A program made the translations under genes and the position numbers. Under the pieces are notes generated by a model. The model ran no database searches. It saw only the letters and a program-made list of their open reading frames with translations, and was not told the origin of the DNA. A stretch of 64,000 nt of DNA, taken from positions 558,001-622,000 of the forward strand of contig JAHBTW010000001.1 in assembly GCA_019638385.1 (NCBI GenBank), in the 5' to 3' direction. Below are positions 35,683 to 43,974 of this stretch, in pieces (position 1 is the first letter of the stretch; each line of letters opens with the position of its first letter). The DNA is from Saprospiraceae bacterium. GTDB lineage: Bacteria; Bacteroidota; Bacteroidia; Chitinophagales; Saprospiraceae.

Positions 35683-36231
35683 AACCGTCCCATCCTCTGC
35701 CAGTTGGTATATAGCAGCGTACTGCCGTCCCAGTCCGTTGTAATCCAATCCGTACCCGATGACAAAATGAGGGGGAATACTAAAGCCCACATACGCCACA
35801 TGGATCGGATGTTCCAGCATGTCGGGTTTTTGCAGCAATGCAGCGATCTCTAAAGAGGCCGGTTGCAGTTGCCGAAGTTCCTGTAAAAGTACCTGAAGGG
35901 TTTTCCCGGAATCTACGATGTCTTCCACGATGATGACATGGCGGTTGCGCAGGTCAGTTTCCAACCCGATGAGGGTGGCCACATCGCCCGATGATTGGGT
36001 GCCCCGGTAAGATGCCAATTTAATAAAAGAAACCTCGCAGTCCTCGCTGAAAGCTCGCGCGAGATCGGCCGTGAACATAAAGGAACCGTTGAGTACGCCC
36101 AGAAAAACAGGCGTTTGCCCGGCGTAACGGGTTCGCAGTTCGGCGCCGAGTTCTTTCACGCGGCTATTGATACGATCCTCTTCGAGAAAAATGCGAAATA
36201 CTAAATCGTGCGCTTGAACAACAGATTCCAT
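35680..36231 (-). CDS. hpt: Hypoxanthine phosphoribosyltransferase
   Basis: A 183-residue purine salvage enzyme, transferring PRPP to hypoxanthine or guanine. The PRPP-binding loop is VIIVEDIVDSGKTL; other family segments are VFLGVLNGSFMFTADLAR, FIKLASYRG and FVIGYGLDYNGLGR. Length and motif order are normal. It ends against the heptamer repeat shared with tadA. Confidence 0.93.
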   Translation of the reverse strand: MESVVQAHDLVFRIFLEEDRINSRVKELGAELRTRYAGQTPVFLGVLNGSFMFTADLARAFSEDCEVSFIKLASYRGTQSSGDVATLIGLETDLRNRHVIIVEDIVDSGKTLQVLLQELRQLQPASLEIAALLQKPDMLEHPIHVAYVGFSIPPHFVIGYGLDYNGLGRQYAAIYQLAEDGTV

Positions 36232-36297
36232 TCCCTTTTACAAATGTGGTAAGTGATATTTCGATCGGCTTTCGGGCCAAAGGTAGGCAAATATCCG

Positions 36298-37155
36298 TCA
36301 CAGCTTCTGTTCGAGGGCCGAAAAGCCGATGAGCGTGATAATGGACCAATTGCCCAGCACTTGCTCGGCTTCGTTTTGGTGCAACGCGGCCAGCGCAACG
36401 GTGGAGGTGTCTCTGTCGCCTTGCGGCAAAATGTCGGCGCCATAAAACTCCGGCAGGGCTTTTTCGCTTTGGAACGGCAGTGCTCTCGCGGCGTTGGTCC
36501 AGTTTTCAAACCCGACGCCTGCCTGCCTGCACAACTTCTCCAACAGGCGCAACACTTTTTTGTCGGTCGTATCCACCTGGCAGGAAAAGGTCTTGTACGG
36601 CGAGTGTCGGAGCAGGCCCAGCGCATCGAAAACCGGATAGCGTTGTTTGCCGGTAACGGCATATCCGCAGGGCGAATAATCGAAGAGCATTACATCGTGA
36701 AAGCGGCGACCCGATGCCGGATGCGGAATGCTGGTAATCACCGCTTTCGCGGGATCTAAGGGGTGTGCCCAAACAATTTCAAACTGTTTCCCGGTTTGAA
36801 TCCGCAGGCCGATGATGCTGCGGGGCGAATCTTTGCCGGCGCTGATGCCGAATTTATTCCATACGGTTTGAGCAATCCGGGCTTTTTTCAGCGCGGTAGC
36901 GGCAATGCCCACGTTGCGCCAGGCGGCAGCATCGGCCGTATGCAATGCAACAGCTCGTTTGGCAAAGTGCAGCATGGCTTTCCACTCGCCTTGTTTTTTG
37001 TACAATTCGGCCAAGCGTGCGTGCGGCTCGTGCCATTCGGGCGCCGTTTTGATGATCCTCCGCAGCAGTTTTACCGCGTTATATACGTCGCCTTGTTCCA
37101 CAAATTGGCCTGCATGTAGCATCATTTCGTTCAGGTATGCGCTGCGCTGATCCAT
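36298..37155 (-). CDS. TPR-containing protein of unknown function
   Basis: A 285-residue cytosolic protein with no signal peptide. Residues ~10-110 form two or three tetratricopeptide repeats (GDVYNAVKLLRRIIKTAPEWHEPHARLAELYKKQGEWKAMLHFAKRA and onward). The C-terminal ~170 residues form a separate beta-rich domain I do not recognise (GLRIQTGKQFEIVWAHPLDPAKAVITSIPHPASGRRFHD). It ends 66 bp before hpt and begins 2 bp after the amidase gene stop, so it may be co-transcribed with the amidase. Confidence 0.65.
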   Translation of the reverse strand: MDQRSAYLNEMMLHAGQFVEQGDVYNAVKLLRRIIKTAPEWHEPHARLAELYKKQGEWKAMLHFAKRAVALHTADAAAWRNVGIAATALKKARIAQTVWNKFGISAGKDSPRSIIGLRIQTGKQFEIVWAHPLDPAKAVITSIPHPASGRRFHDVMLFDYSPCGYAVTGKQRYPVFDALGLLRHSPYKTFSCQVDTTDKKVLRLLEKLCRQAGVGFENWTNAARALPFQSEKALPEFYGADILPQGDRDTSTVALAALHQNEAEQVLGNWSIITLIGFSALEQKL

Positions 37156-37157
37156 TG

Positions 37158-38435
37158 TTATTGTTTTATAAAAACTGCATTCCGCTCTTCTCCGCTTGCG
37201 TCGCGCAACCGGCTGCGGTAAACGCCGGCGGGCAGGCCGGAAATATTAAAAGTAAAAACCGGCCCGCGGAATGCCCCGCCGCTTCGGACTGCTTTGCCGG
37301 AAGGCATCTCAAATAAATCCAGCACGCCTTCCGATATGCCGGGCGCTTTGATGTTGATTTGCTCACCTGCCGGATTGGGAAACACAAGCATCTCGCTAGT
37401 GATGATTTCCTGCTCCGGCGTCGAAACAGCATTGCAAACATCGGCAATGTGATCCACCACGCTTTGTCGTACGGAGGGCAACATGGGGTAAAACGCATTG
37501 CCGGGGCATTGGGTAGAACAACCGTCGCGATGCCCCGATATGCGGTGCAGGGTAAGCCCGGAGTTGTTGTGAAACATGGTGGACAAGGGGTCGGCGCTGA
37601 TGCTGCAGGCTTTCCATGCCAACAGTTGATCGAGCATGTTCAGTGCTGCGGCGGTGGGGGTGGCGGTGGTGAAATCACCGATCACGCACACGCCCATCGT
37701 TTGACCGTTGGTACCGCAAAAATGTGCGCCGAGCACATTGTCGCCCCGACCTTCATACAATACGCCGTTGGGGTCAATGAGCCAGTTGTACCCGATGTCG
37801 GCCCAGCCGTTGGTATTGACGTGGAAATCCCAAAACGAGCGCACCACGGCGGGCCAGTTCGTGGCGGTGTTGGTTGTGGCGGAATGGTGTACGATGAGGT
37901 GCGATACCGCCGTAAACGAGGGGCTGGGGTTGGGCGGACAATTGCCGGCCGGACACCAATCGTTGCGGCGCTGCGGGGGCGGCAGCGGGCAAGGACAGCC
38001 CAATAATGCTTCTTCTGCAAATCCGGGGGTGTAAGTCGTTTCCGGTCCCGGATTGAAAAAGTGAAACGCAATGTCGCCGACCGGCATATCCGCTCGTATT
38101 TGAAAAAACCGGGAAGACGCTACAGTGAATTTCAACTGCCCGACGGTCCGGCCCGACATTTCCGTGGCATGGTCATCAGGGCCTATCCATTCCCAGTTAT
38201 CCTGAAATTGATGCGCGCTGGACGCAAAACGCACCCACATCCCGGGTGCATTGCTTTCCCATACTGCCGACCAGGCCAGGAACGGGTTGGCATTTGCCAG
38301 TGGGATAAAAAAGGGGCCGGAAATTTGCCCTTCGGTCCGATTATACCAGGTATCCACTACCGTTCGGGAACTTTGCCCCGCAACCCCGGCCCCGATGCAG
38401 CACAGAGCAGCCAATAAAAAGATAGCCTTTTTCAT
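37158..38435 (-). CDS. PGRP-type N-acetylmuramoyl-L-alanine amidase with T9SS domain
   Basis: A 425-residue secreted amidase, which would cleave the MurNAc-L-Ala bond of peptidoglycan. A signal peptide (MKKAIFLLAALCCIGAGVAG) and a beta-rich N-terminal domain (to ~150) precede the Amidase_2/PGRP domain. Zinc ligands are in LIVHHSAT and HRDGCSTQCPG, with GYNWLIDPNGVLYEGRGDNVLGAHFCGTN between. A T9SS sorting domain follows (VFPNPAGEQINIKA ... AGVYRSRL). Export through T9SS suggests attack on other cells or extracellular wall fragments rather than self-turnover. Start at ATG 38435 opens the signal peptide. Confidence 0.87.
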   Translation of the reverse strand: MKKAIFLLAALCCIGAGVAGQSSRTVVDTWYNRTEGQISGPFFIPLANANPFLAWSAVWESNAPGMWVRFASSAHQFQDNWEWIGPDDHATEMSGRTVGQLKFTVASSRFFQIRADMPVGDIAFHFFNPGPETTYTPGFAEEALLGCPCPLPPPQRRNDWCPAGNCPPNPSPSFTAVSHLIVHHSATTNTATNWPAVVRSFWDFHVNTNGWADIGYNWLIDPNGVLYEGRGDNVLGAHFCGTNGQTMGVCVIGDFTTATPTAAALNMLDQLLAWKACSISADPLSTMFHNNSGLTLHRISGHRDGCSTQCPGNAFYPMLPSVRQSVVDHIADVCNAVSTPEQEIITSEMLVFPNPAGEQINIKAPGISEGVLDLFEMPSGKAVRSGGAFRGPVFTFNISGLPAGVYRSRLRDASGEERNAVFIKQ

Positions 38436-38629
38436 ATCCATTCGATTATTCGGCAACAATAATGGGGTTTATTTTGAACTTCTGCAAGTTGGTTGGAGCG
38501 CAATCCGAATACTTGCCTAATTCAATAGTGGCAATTTCAAAAAATGTACAATGTGATTGGTGTCAGGTTTGCATATTTGCCCTTTGCCAATTTGTCCTTT
38601 TTCTGTTCAATGACTTTTTAACCATTTTT

Positions 38630-39208
38630 ATGAAAGAACAACCTTCTGCCTCGGAGCAAACCAACGCGCACAATTGGCGCCTCCTGCGCTCCGAATCCGG
38701 CCCGCACATCAAGCTCTTTCAGGTGCGGTACGACTGGATGCTCAACCCCCGCAACGGCGCCGAGGAGCGCATGGTTATCTTGGAGGGGCGCGATTCTGCC
38801 AATGTCATCGCCATCACACCGGAGGAGCAGGTGTTATTTGTACGGCAATACCGCTTTGGCATTCAGGCGGATACGCTGGAATTGCCCGGCGGCCTGATGG
38901 AAGCGGGCGAAGCACTGCAAACCGCCGCCGCCCGGGAATTGGTGGAGGAAACCGGCTACACCGGCAGCGACTGGCAGTACCTCGGCAAAGTGCCCTCCAA
39001 CCCGGTGTTTATGGACAGCTATATCCACCACTGGGTGCTTCGCGATGCCCGACTCACCGATGCAACGGAGTTGGATGCCGGTGAGGCCGTGGAGTTGGTG
39101 TTTATGTCGCTGCCGGAGGTGAAAAAGGCATTGCTGGAAGGGGTCTTTCAGCATCCGCATACGGTCACAGCGCTGCTGCGGTTCTTTTCTGCGGACTTGG
39201 TTTTTTAG
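38630..39208 (+). CDS. NUDIX hydrolase, ADP-ribose pyrophosphatase type
   Basis: A 192-residue NUDIX enzyme. The Nudix box is GGLMEAGEALQTAAARELVEETGY, complete with the REx2EE catalytic core. VLFVRQYRFGIQADTLELPGG and the C-terminal AVELVFMSL resemble ADP-sugar pyrophosphatases such as NudF. The start is the ATG at 38630, after which family similarity begins. It stands alone on this strand. Confidence 0.88.
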   Translation: MKEQPSASEQTNAHNWRLLRSESGPHIKLFQVRYDWMLNPRNGAEERMVILEGRDSANVIAITPEEQVLFVRQYRFGIQADTLELPGGLMEAGEALQTAAARELVEETGYTGSDWQYLGKVPSNPVFMDSYIHHWVLRDARLTDATELDAGEAVELVFMSLPEVKKALLEGVFQHPHTVTALLRFFSADLVF

Positions 39209-39683
39209 ATCACGCCGTTTATACACAAGTTTTCTATGTCGCGTTTTGGGCCGGCTCACCACACACCCTGTCATGTCGTAGCGTAGCGAAGACATCTCCA
39301 CAACACTCGATCCTGTTTTATTTTGTTGACAATCAATACACTTTGCTATTTTTTCATGTTCTTTTCCGATGAAAAGAACCAAAAATCACGGCTTTACAGG
39401 TTTCTTAACGCTCCGCCGAATCGAAAAAACCTAAACCCGACAAACTCGCTCTTGGCATCTGTATCCACCCTCGGCAGTGTAGGTTGTTTAGCCTGTTGCT
39501 TCGCATTTGGTATTGGTGTCGCTCATACACCACGCCGCTGGCGTGGTAAAACCTGTAATGCCGGTCCTGCCCAGCGTTGCTTTTAATATTTGGGAGATGT
39601 GTATAAAGCAGGCGTAGCTGCCGGCAGAGGGGCGTTCCACAGAGTAGAAAAGAGTTCCACGGAATAAAATGAACTCCGTTTAC
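39209..39683. other. Intergenic region with hairpins, no convincing gene
   Basis: About 475 bases. Contents: a TCGTAGCGTAGCGAAGACATC stretch of the kind scattered in Bacteroidota genomes (39271-39292); a perfect 9-bp stem GTTCTTTTC / GAAAAGAAC with loop CGAT at 39358-39379; and an 8-bp stem ACCACGCC / GGCGTGGT at 39529-39547. An 87-codon frame at 39323-39586 lies on these elements and has no coding character. Confidence 0.5.
39358..39379. terminator. Perfect 9-bp hairpin, candidate terminator
   Basis: GTTCTTTTC, loop CGAT, GAAAAGAAC, with T-rich sequence on the left and A-rich on the right, so it could stop transcripts on either strand. It lies 150 bp after the NUDIX gene. Confidence 0.4.
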
Positions 39684-39691
39684 TACCTTTG
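39684..39691 (+). promoter_or_regulatory. -7 element TACCTTTG for argS
   Basis: Matches TAnnTTTG and lies 24 bp before the argS ATG at 39716. Confidence 0.6.
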
Positions 39692-39715
39692 CGCCCTTCG
39701 CAACCAGCAGTTTTT

Positions 39716-41566
39716 ATGAATCATATCCAATTAATACAAAGTACTGCCGCGCAGGCAATTGAAACGCTATACGGCCAAACCGTAGCGCCGGATGATATTG
39801 TCGTCAGCCCCACGCGCAAGGAATTTGAAGGCGATTTCACCATCGTCGTTTTTCCTTTTACGAAATGGGTTAAAAAATCCCCGGACGCCATCGGGCAGGA
39901 ATTCGGCGCGCAGATGCAGGCACTGTTGCCGCTCATCGCGGAGTTCAATGTCGTAAAGGGTTTTTTGAATCTGTCGTTGACCGATCAGGTGTGGAAAGAC
40001 GTATTGGCCGCTGAAATGACCGATCCGAACTATGGCCGGCAGGCGCCGAACGGCGAAAAAGTGATGGTGGAATTCTGTTCACCGAACACCAACAAACCCC
40101 TGCACCTCGGCCATGTGCGCAACATTTTGCTGGGTTGGAGCACGTCCAAAATATTGGAGGCGGCCGGCTACGGTGTGGTGCGCGTGCAGATCATCAACGA
40201 CCGCGGCATTGCTATTTGCAAAAGCATGTTGGCCTGGCAAAAATTTGCCGGCGGCGCTACCCCTGAATCAACGGGCGCGAAGAGCGACCACTTTGTGGGC
40301 GATTATTATGTGGAGTTCGAAAAGCGTTTCCGCGAAGAATATCTGAACTGGCAGGAAAGCGAAGCGGCTACGGCTGTGTATGAGGCGGAGAAAAAAGGCG
40401 AGCAAACGAAGGAACAGTTTTTTAAAGATTACAAAGACCGCTATTTCAACGAACACAGCACCTTAGGCCGCGAAGCCGCCGAAATGCTGCGCCGCTGGGA
40501 AGCCGGCGATCCGGATACCGTGGCGCTTTGGAAAAAAATGAACGGCTGGGTTTATATCGGTTTTGAAGAAACACTGGCCGCCATCGGCGCCTCTTTTGAC
40601 AAATATTATTACGAGTCCGAAACCTATCTGCTCGGCAAAGGCATGGTGGAAAAGGGCCTCGCATCGGGCGCGTTTTACCGAAAAGAGGACGGCTCGGTGT
40701 GGGTCAACCTGGAGGACGCGGGTATGGATCACAAAGTGTTGCTGCGTCGCGACGGCACTTCCGTTTATATTACCCAAGACCTCGGTACCGCCCGCTTGCG
40801 TTACGACGACTTCGGTATTTCCCGCATGGTGTATGTGGTGGCCGATGAGCAGAACTACCATTTTCAGGCGCTGTTTGAGGTGCTGAAAAAACTGCAAGAG
40901 CCTTATTCCGAAGGCTTGTACCACCTCGCTTACGGTATGGTGGATTTGCCGACCGGCAAAATGAAATCGCGCGAAGGCACCGTGGTGGACGCCGACGACC
41001 TCATGGCCGAAGTTATTGCCGAGGCGCGCGCCGGCTCGCAGGAGCGCGGCACCCTGGCCGATTTGTCGCCGGAAGAGCAGGAGGAAGTAGTGCGCAAAAT
41101 CGGTCTGGCGGCGCTCAAGTTTCACATCATCAAAGTGCAGCCGAGGAAACGCATGGTGTTTGACCCTAAAGAATCTGTTGATTTACAAGGCCAAACCGGA
41201 CCGTATATCCAAAACGCCTATGTACGCATCCGCTCTGTGCTGCGCAAAGCGGCAGAAGAAAACGTGAATGGCCAAGCCGCCTCGCAATATGCCGTATTGG
41301 AAAAACAGGAAAGGGAATTGGTGAGAACGTTGAGCGAATTTCCCGGTATCATCGCCCGTGCTGCCGCCGATTACGATCCGTCACACGTTGCCGGTTATGC
41401 GTATGATCTGGCCAAGATGTTTCACCGGTTCTACCACGATTATTCCGTCCTGCGCGCCGATAGCGAAGCCGCGAAAGCCTTTCGGCTGAATCTGGTGACG
41501 GCAGTGAGCAACGTGCTGAAAACAGCGATGGACCTGCTGGGTATTGAGATGCCGGAGAAGATGTAA
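39716..41566 (+). CDS. argS: Arginyl-tRNA synthetase
   Basis: A 616-residue class I synthetase charging tRNA-Arg. The signature HLGHVRN (HIGH) follows VEFCSPNTNKPL. The KMSKS position is KMKSREGTVVDADDL, and the C-terminal DALR-type helical anticodon domain ends FHRFYHDYSVLRAD ... KTAMDLLGIEMPEKM. An N-terminal additional domain (~1-110) is present. An insertion of ~80 residues (SDHFVGDYYVEFEKRFREEY ...) between HIGH and the rest is usual in Bacteroidota ArgRS. Start ATG 39716. Confidence 0.94.
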   Translation: MNHIQLIQSTAAQAIETLYGQTVAPDDIVVSPTRKEFEGDFTIVVFPFTKWVKKSPDAIGQEFGAQMQALLPLIAEFNVVKGFLNLSLTDQVWKDVLAAEMTDPNYGRQAPNGEKVMVEFCSPNTNKPLHLGHVRNILLGWSTSKILEAAGYGVVRVQIINDRGIAICKSMLAWQKFAGGATPESTGAKSDHFVGDYYVEFEKRFREEYLNWQESEAATAVYEAEKKGEQTKEQFFKDYKDRYFNEHSTLGREAAEMLRRWEAGDPDTVALWKKMNGWVYIGFEETLAAIGASFDKYYYESETYLLGKGMVEKGLASGAFYRKEDGSVWVNLEDAGMDHKVLLRRDGTSVYITQDLGTARLRYDDFGISRMVYVVADEQNYHFQALFEVLKKLQEPYSEGLYHLAYGMVDLPTGKMKSREGTVVDADDLMAEVIAEARAGSQERGTLADLSPEEQEEVVRKIGLAALKFHIIKVQPRKRMVFDPKESVDLQGQTGPYIQNAYVRIRSVLRKAAEENVNGQAASQYAVLEKQERELVRTLSEFPGIIARAAADYDPSHVAGYAYDLAKMFHRFYHDYSVLRADSEAAKAFRLNLVTAVSNVLKTAMDLLGIEMPEKM

Positions 41567-41589
41567 TGTCAGTTACCTATTAGGGTTCA

Positions 41590-42075
41590 TCACCTCTTTC
41601 GGGAAGTTTTTTGGCCGACTTGGGCACTCAACTCCAACAAATGACTACAGGGAAGAATTACCTGCTCAATGTTTGTCAACGATTTATCTCTAAGGGAATC
41701 ACAGCGACTAAAAGCCTCCATGTTTTTCTCTCTAAATTCAATAAAAGCCTTGCCGGTATAGGTTTTCGCCTCTGCCTTCAACGCTTCGCAATCTGAATCC
41801 TTCTGCTTTGCCGCCATTTGGTTAGAATGCTGGGACAAGCTTTGAAGGCATTCCTCATATTTGATCAAATCAAGCTGTTCGACGATAGCATCATCTGAAA
41901 TAAACTGAAAAAAAGCGGCCCAATCCGCAGAGGCCGTAGGGCTTATAGCTAAGTATTTTTTGGCAATAGCCTCAATTTCTGTACGCTTGTCGTCGAGCGC
42001 ACTTTCCCGATTCTCAATGGTTTTACAGGCGGTTGCGGGTAAGAACGCAAGAATCAAAATAAGTGAATTTTTCAT
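41590..42075 (-). CDS. Small putative lipoprotein, 161 aa
   Basis: Unknown. An N-terminal hydrophobic segment ends in an ATAC sequence that may serve as lipobox (Cys ~17), followed by a helical, charged domain with four further Cys (YEEC, DSDC, SRC, LPC). It follows the Cys-rich secreted protein on the same strand after 105 bp. It may thus be the second gene of the decamer locus 2 transcript and act with that protein, for example as a partner or immunity lipoprotein; this is only positional. Confidence 0.55.
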   Translation of the reverse strand: MKNSLILILAFLPATACKTIENRESALDDKRTEIEAIAKKYLAISPTASADWAAFFQFISDDAIVEQLDLIKYEECLQSLSQHSNQMAAKQKDSDCEALKAEAKTYTGKAFIEFREKNMEAFSRCDSLRDKSLTNIEQVILPCSHLLELSAQVGQKTSRKR

Positions 42076-42180
42076 GGTAGCGGTTTTTAATGTGAAAGAT
42101 TAAAACAATCAATGAATTTAGACCCAAAACTGGGTTTCAATTTTTATAAATAAAGGAAGGTTTCGGCCTTGTTAATTTTT

Positions 42181-43380
42181 TTAATTAGGACAGTCCTTAC
42201 AGGTATAACATATACTCGGAGTGTAATATTCGATATTATTTTCCAGAGGATAGGTAAGACCTACTGCGTTAAACACTAAATCATACTCCACATATGCGCC
42301 TACGCAAACTGTATGGGCATCTTGTTGTTCATTATAGTATGAAAAATCAAGGAAGGAATTGCAAATAACATTTGAAAGTACTAAGCCATAACCGAAGGAA
42401 ATGGATAGACCGCCAAATTCTGAGATTAAAACACCTCCGCATCCAGACAAACCTTCTCCTTGTAGGAATGTCTCACACATTGCACCATTGCATCCGGATA
42501 TCCTCAATTTCACGCTACAAGTTGAAAAAGGAAATACTCCTCTAGGCACGACATATATTGTTTGTGTAGTTGCACATTTATGGATAGAATTTTCCTCACC
42601 GTCATCATTATCACTCGTTGATCCCGAGCTTCCATTTCCTCCACCTCCTGTTTCGCTATCACTAGTGTCTGCGGCATCGGTATCACTACAAACAAGTGTA
42701 TAATTAAAAATAGAGACACAATCAGAATACAAATATTGCTGCGTCCCATCGGGGTATGTTCCATATATGTGATGGCAGTTTTGCCCGGCATAGGTGACTT
42801 GGTAATAACAGGATTTAACGCTGCTTTCGTCCTCGTCTCGGATGTTCCCCGTTGTTGCTGTTGTTGCCAATGCTTGTATAAGGTTACAATTCACTGTCCC
42901 AAAAAGGGTATGGTTGAAAATCACAAATTGTGCCAAAACATCCCTTATATTCGGCATGCCTGGCGAATTAAGCGGGGCAGAGGCGTATGGAAAGGGATTA
43001 TCGAGGTCCATTGTGCCATATCTAAACGAGGTTCCGTCAAGTACTGCTACAAGGATACCTGAAATGGAATTCTCTGTGGAACGAACCATTGGAATAAGGG
43101 CTGTTTCCTTGCCATGGGCTGTAAATGTGACGGCCATATCCCAAACAGCAAAACCGTACTCATTTTTGAGATGAGCCAGCCGTACTATGTTTTGTGATGT
43201 GCTGGTTTGCATGTTGCTCATTGCATTATTAACCAGTGTTGGGACAACTTGAGGTAGGGCAATGATTTGATTATTCAGAGAGCGGGCCTGCCCTGTATTA
43301 AAAAAAGGGTCATTGATTCCCTGCCCCGACATACTCGTAATGCCTCCAAACAAGAGTAGATAAAATAGGATTTTTTTCAT
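42181..43380 (-). CDS. Cys-rich secreted protein of decamer locus 2, 399 aa
   Basis: Not recognised. Signal peptide MKKILFYLLLFGGITSMSGQ. The first ~200 residues form a mixed domain with FTAHGKETALIPMVRSTENSISGILVAVLDG, which recalls secreted Bacteroidota proteins of unknown role. A Gly/Ser/Asp linker (SETGGGGNGSSGSTSDNDDG) separates it from a C-terminal Cys-rich half (CATTQT, CSVKLRISGCNGAMC, GCGG, ICN, VCVG and terminal CYTCKDCPN). The Cys pattern suggests several disulphides outside the cytoplasm. There is no T9SS sorting domain. Its promoter carries the decamer array and TATCTTTG element, so it is the likely regulated output of the small HTH gene upstream. Confidence 0.65.
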   Translation of the reverse strand: MKKILFYLLLFGGITSMSGQGINDPFFNTGQARSLNNQIIALPQVVPTLVNNAMSNMQTSTSQNIVRLAHLKNEYGFAVWDMAVTFTAHGKETALIPMVRSTENSISGILVAVLDGTSFRYGTMDLDNPFPYASAPLNSPGMPNIRDVLAQFVIFNHTLFGTVNCNLIQALATTATTGNIRDEDESSVKSCYYQVTYAGQNCHHIYGTYPDGTQQYLYSDCVSIFNYTLVCSDTDAADTSDSETGGGGNGSSGSTSDNDDGEENSIHKCATTQTIYVVPRGVFPFSTCSVKLRISGCNGAMCETFLQGEGLSGCGGVLISEFGGLSISFGYGLVLSNVICNSFLDFSYYNEQQDAHTVCVGAYVEYDLVFNAVGLTYPLENNIEYYTPSICYTCKDCPN

Positions 43381-43414
43381 GGCACCTAATTTTTTATTGG
43401 TAAAAAGTACCCTG

Positions 43415-43422
43415 CAAAGATA
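43415..43422 (-). promoter_or_regulatory. -7 element TATCTTTG downstream of decamer array 2
   Basis: Minus-strand TATCTTTG, a match to TAnnTTTG, 34 bp before the start of the Cys-rich protein gene. The decamer array begins exactly 18 bp upstream, the same gap as at locus 1. No TTTG -33 element is visible. Confidence 0.7.
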
Positions 43423-43440
43423 TAATCAATTACATTCACA

Positions 43441-43470
43441 AAATGGGGCAGAATGGGGCAGAATGGGGCA
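43441..43470 (-). repeat. Tandem decamer array, 3 copies
   Basis: On the minus strand TGCCCCATTC, TGCCCCATTC, TGCCCCATTT with a 10-bp period. It begins 14 bp after the stop codon of the small HTH gene and ends 18 bp before TATCTTTG. The unit differs from that of locus 1 (GACACAAAAT) but shares the C at positions 3 and 5, A at 7 and T at 10. Confidence 0.8.
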
Positions 43471-43484
43471 TGACACCTGCATCA

Positions 43485-43676
43485 TCAGCGAAACGTGGAA
43501 CTTTTTCTGTTTTTGGGTTCCCCGAAAGTTGCATAAATCAGTTCTTGCTCGCTAACCGAAATCAGGCGCTTACCTCTCAATGAGATGTTTTTTTCCTGGA
43601 ACCAGCGATACAACGTCTTCCGGTCAATCCCGTATTCGTCGGCGATTTGCTGGCGGGTTTTTACGTTTTCACTCAT
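43485..43676 (-). CDS. Small HTH DNA-binding protein, decamer locus 2
   Basis: A 63-residue paralogue of the HTH protein at 17989-18231. The core TRQQIADEYGIDRKTLYRWFQEKNI has the same helix-turn-helix but differs at recognition-helix positions (DRK versus SRS), as expected if each binds its own decamer. A short basic tail follows (LRGKRLISVSEQELIYATFG). A perfect palindrome GTCTATATATAGAC lies 23 bp upstream of its start. Inferred local regulator of the secreted-protein gene downstream. Confidence 0.75.
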   Translation of the reverse strand: MSENVKTRQQIADEYGIDRKTLYRWFQEKNISLRGKRLISVSEQELIYATFGEPKNRKSSTFR

Positions 43677-43698
43677 GTGGGTGTATTCATTTTTATTT

Positions 43699-43712
43699 GT
43701 CTATATATAGAC
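43699..43712. promoter_or_regulatory. 14-bp perfect palindrome upstream of HTH gene 2
   Basis: GTCTATATATAGAC, 22 bp before the HTH start codon, where an operator or core promoter would lie. No counterpart was seen upstream of HTH gene 1. Confidence 0.4.
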
Positions 43713-43929
43713 GCTCGGATGTGTCAAATTCCATAACGACGCAGGCACTTTTTTTTCAAAACGGCCACTTTCCCGTGAAACGATGCGGGAAAAATGAGGC
43801 GTTTGGTACAAATTATGCCTCGCGCCGTGAGGTGCGAAACCAATTTTGTCATACCGAGCGCTGGAAGGCTTTGCACGACTAGCCCCGATAATCGGGAAAC
43901 CTGGCAGCGCGAGGTATAACTTATGATGT

Positions 43930-43937
43930 TATCTTTG
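43930..43937 (+). promoter_or_regulatory. -7 element TATCTTTG for glnS
   Basis: Matches TAnnTTTG, 37 bp before the glnS ATG. Upstream, at 43812-43919, inverted segments built on CCTCGCGC / GCGCGAGG and a CCCGATAATCGGG stem could form a hairpin. Confidence 0.55.
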
Positions 43938-43974
43938 CACCTTTGTTAAAAAAAGGCAGCCTCGCTGTAATACA

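Noticed and set aside
39323..39586. 87-codon frame in the argS upstream region
   Set aside because: It lies over hairpins and dispersed repeat-like sequence and has no coding character.
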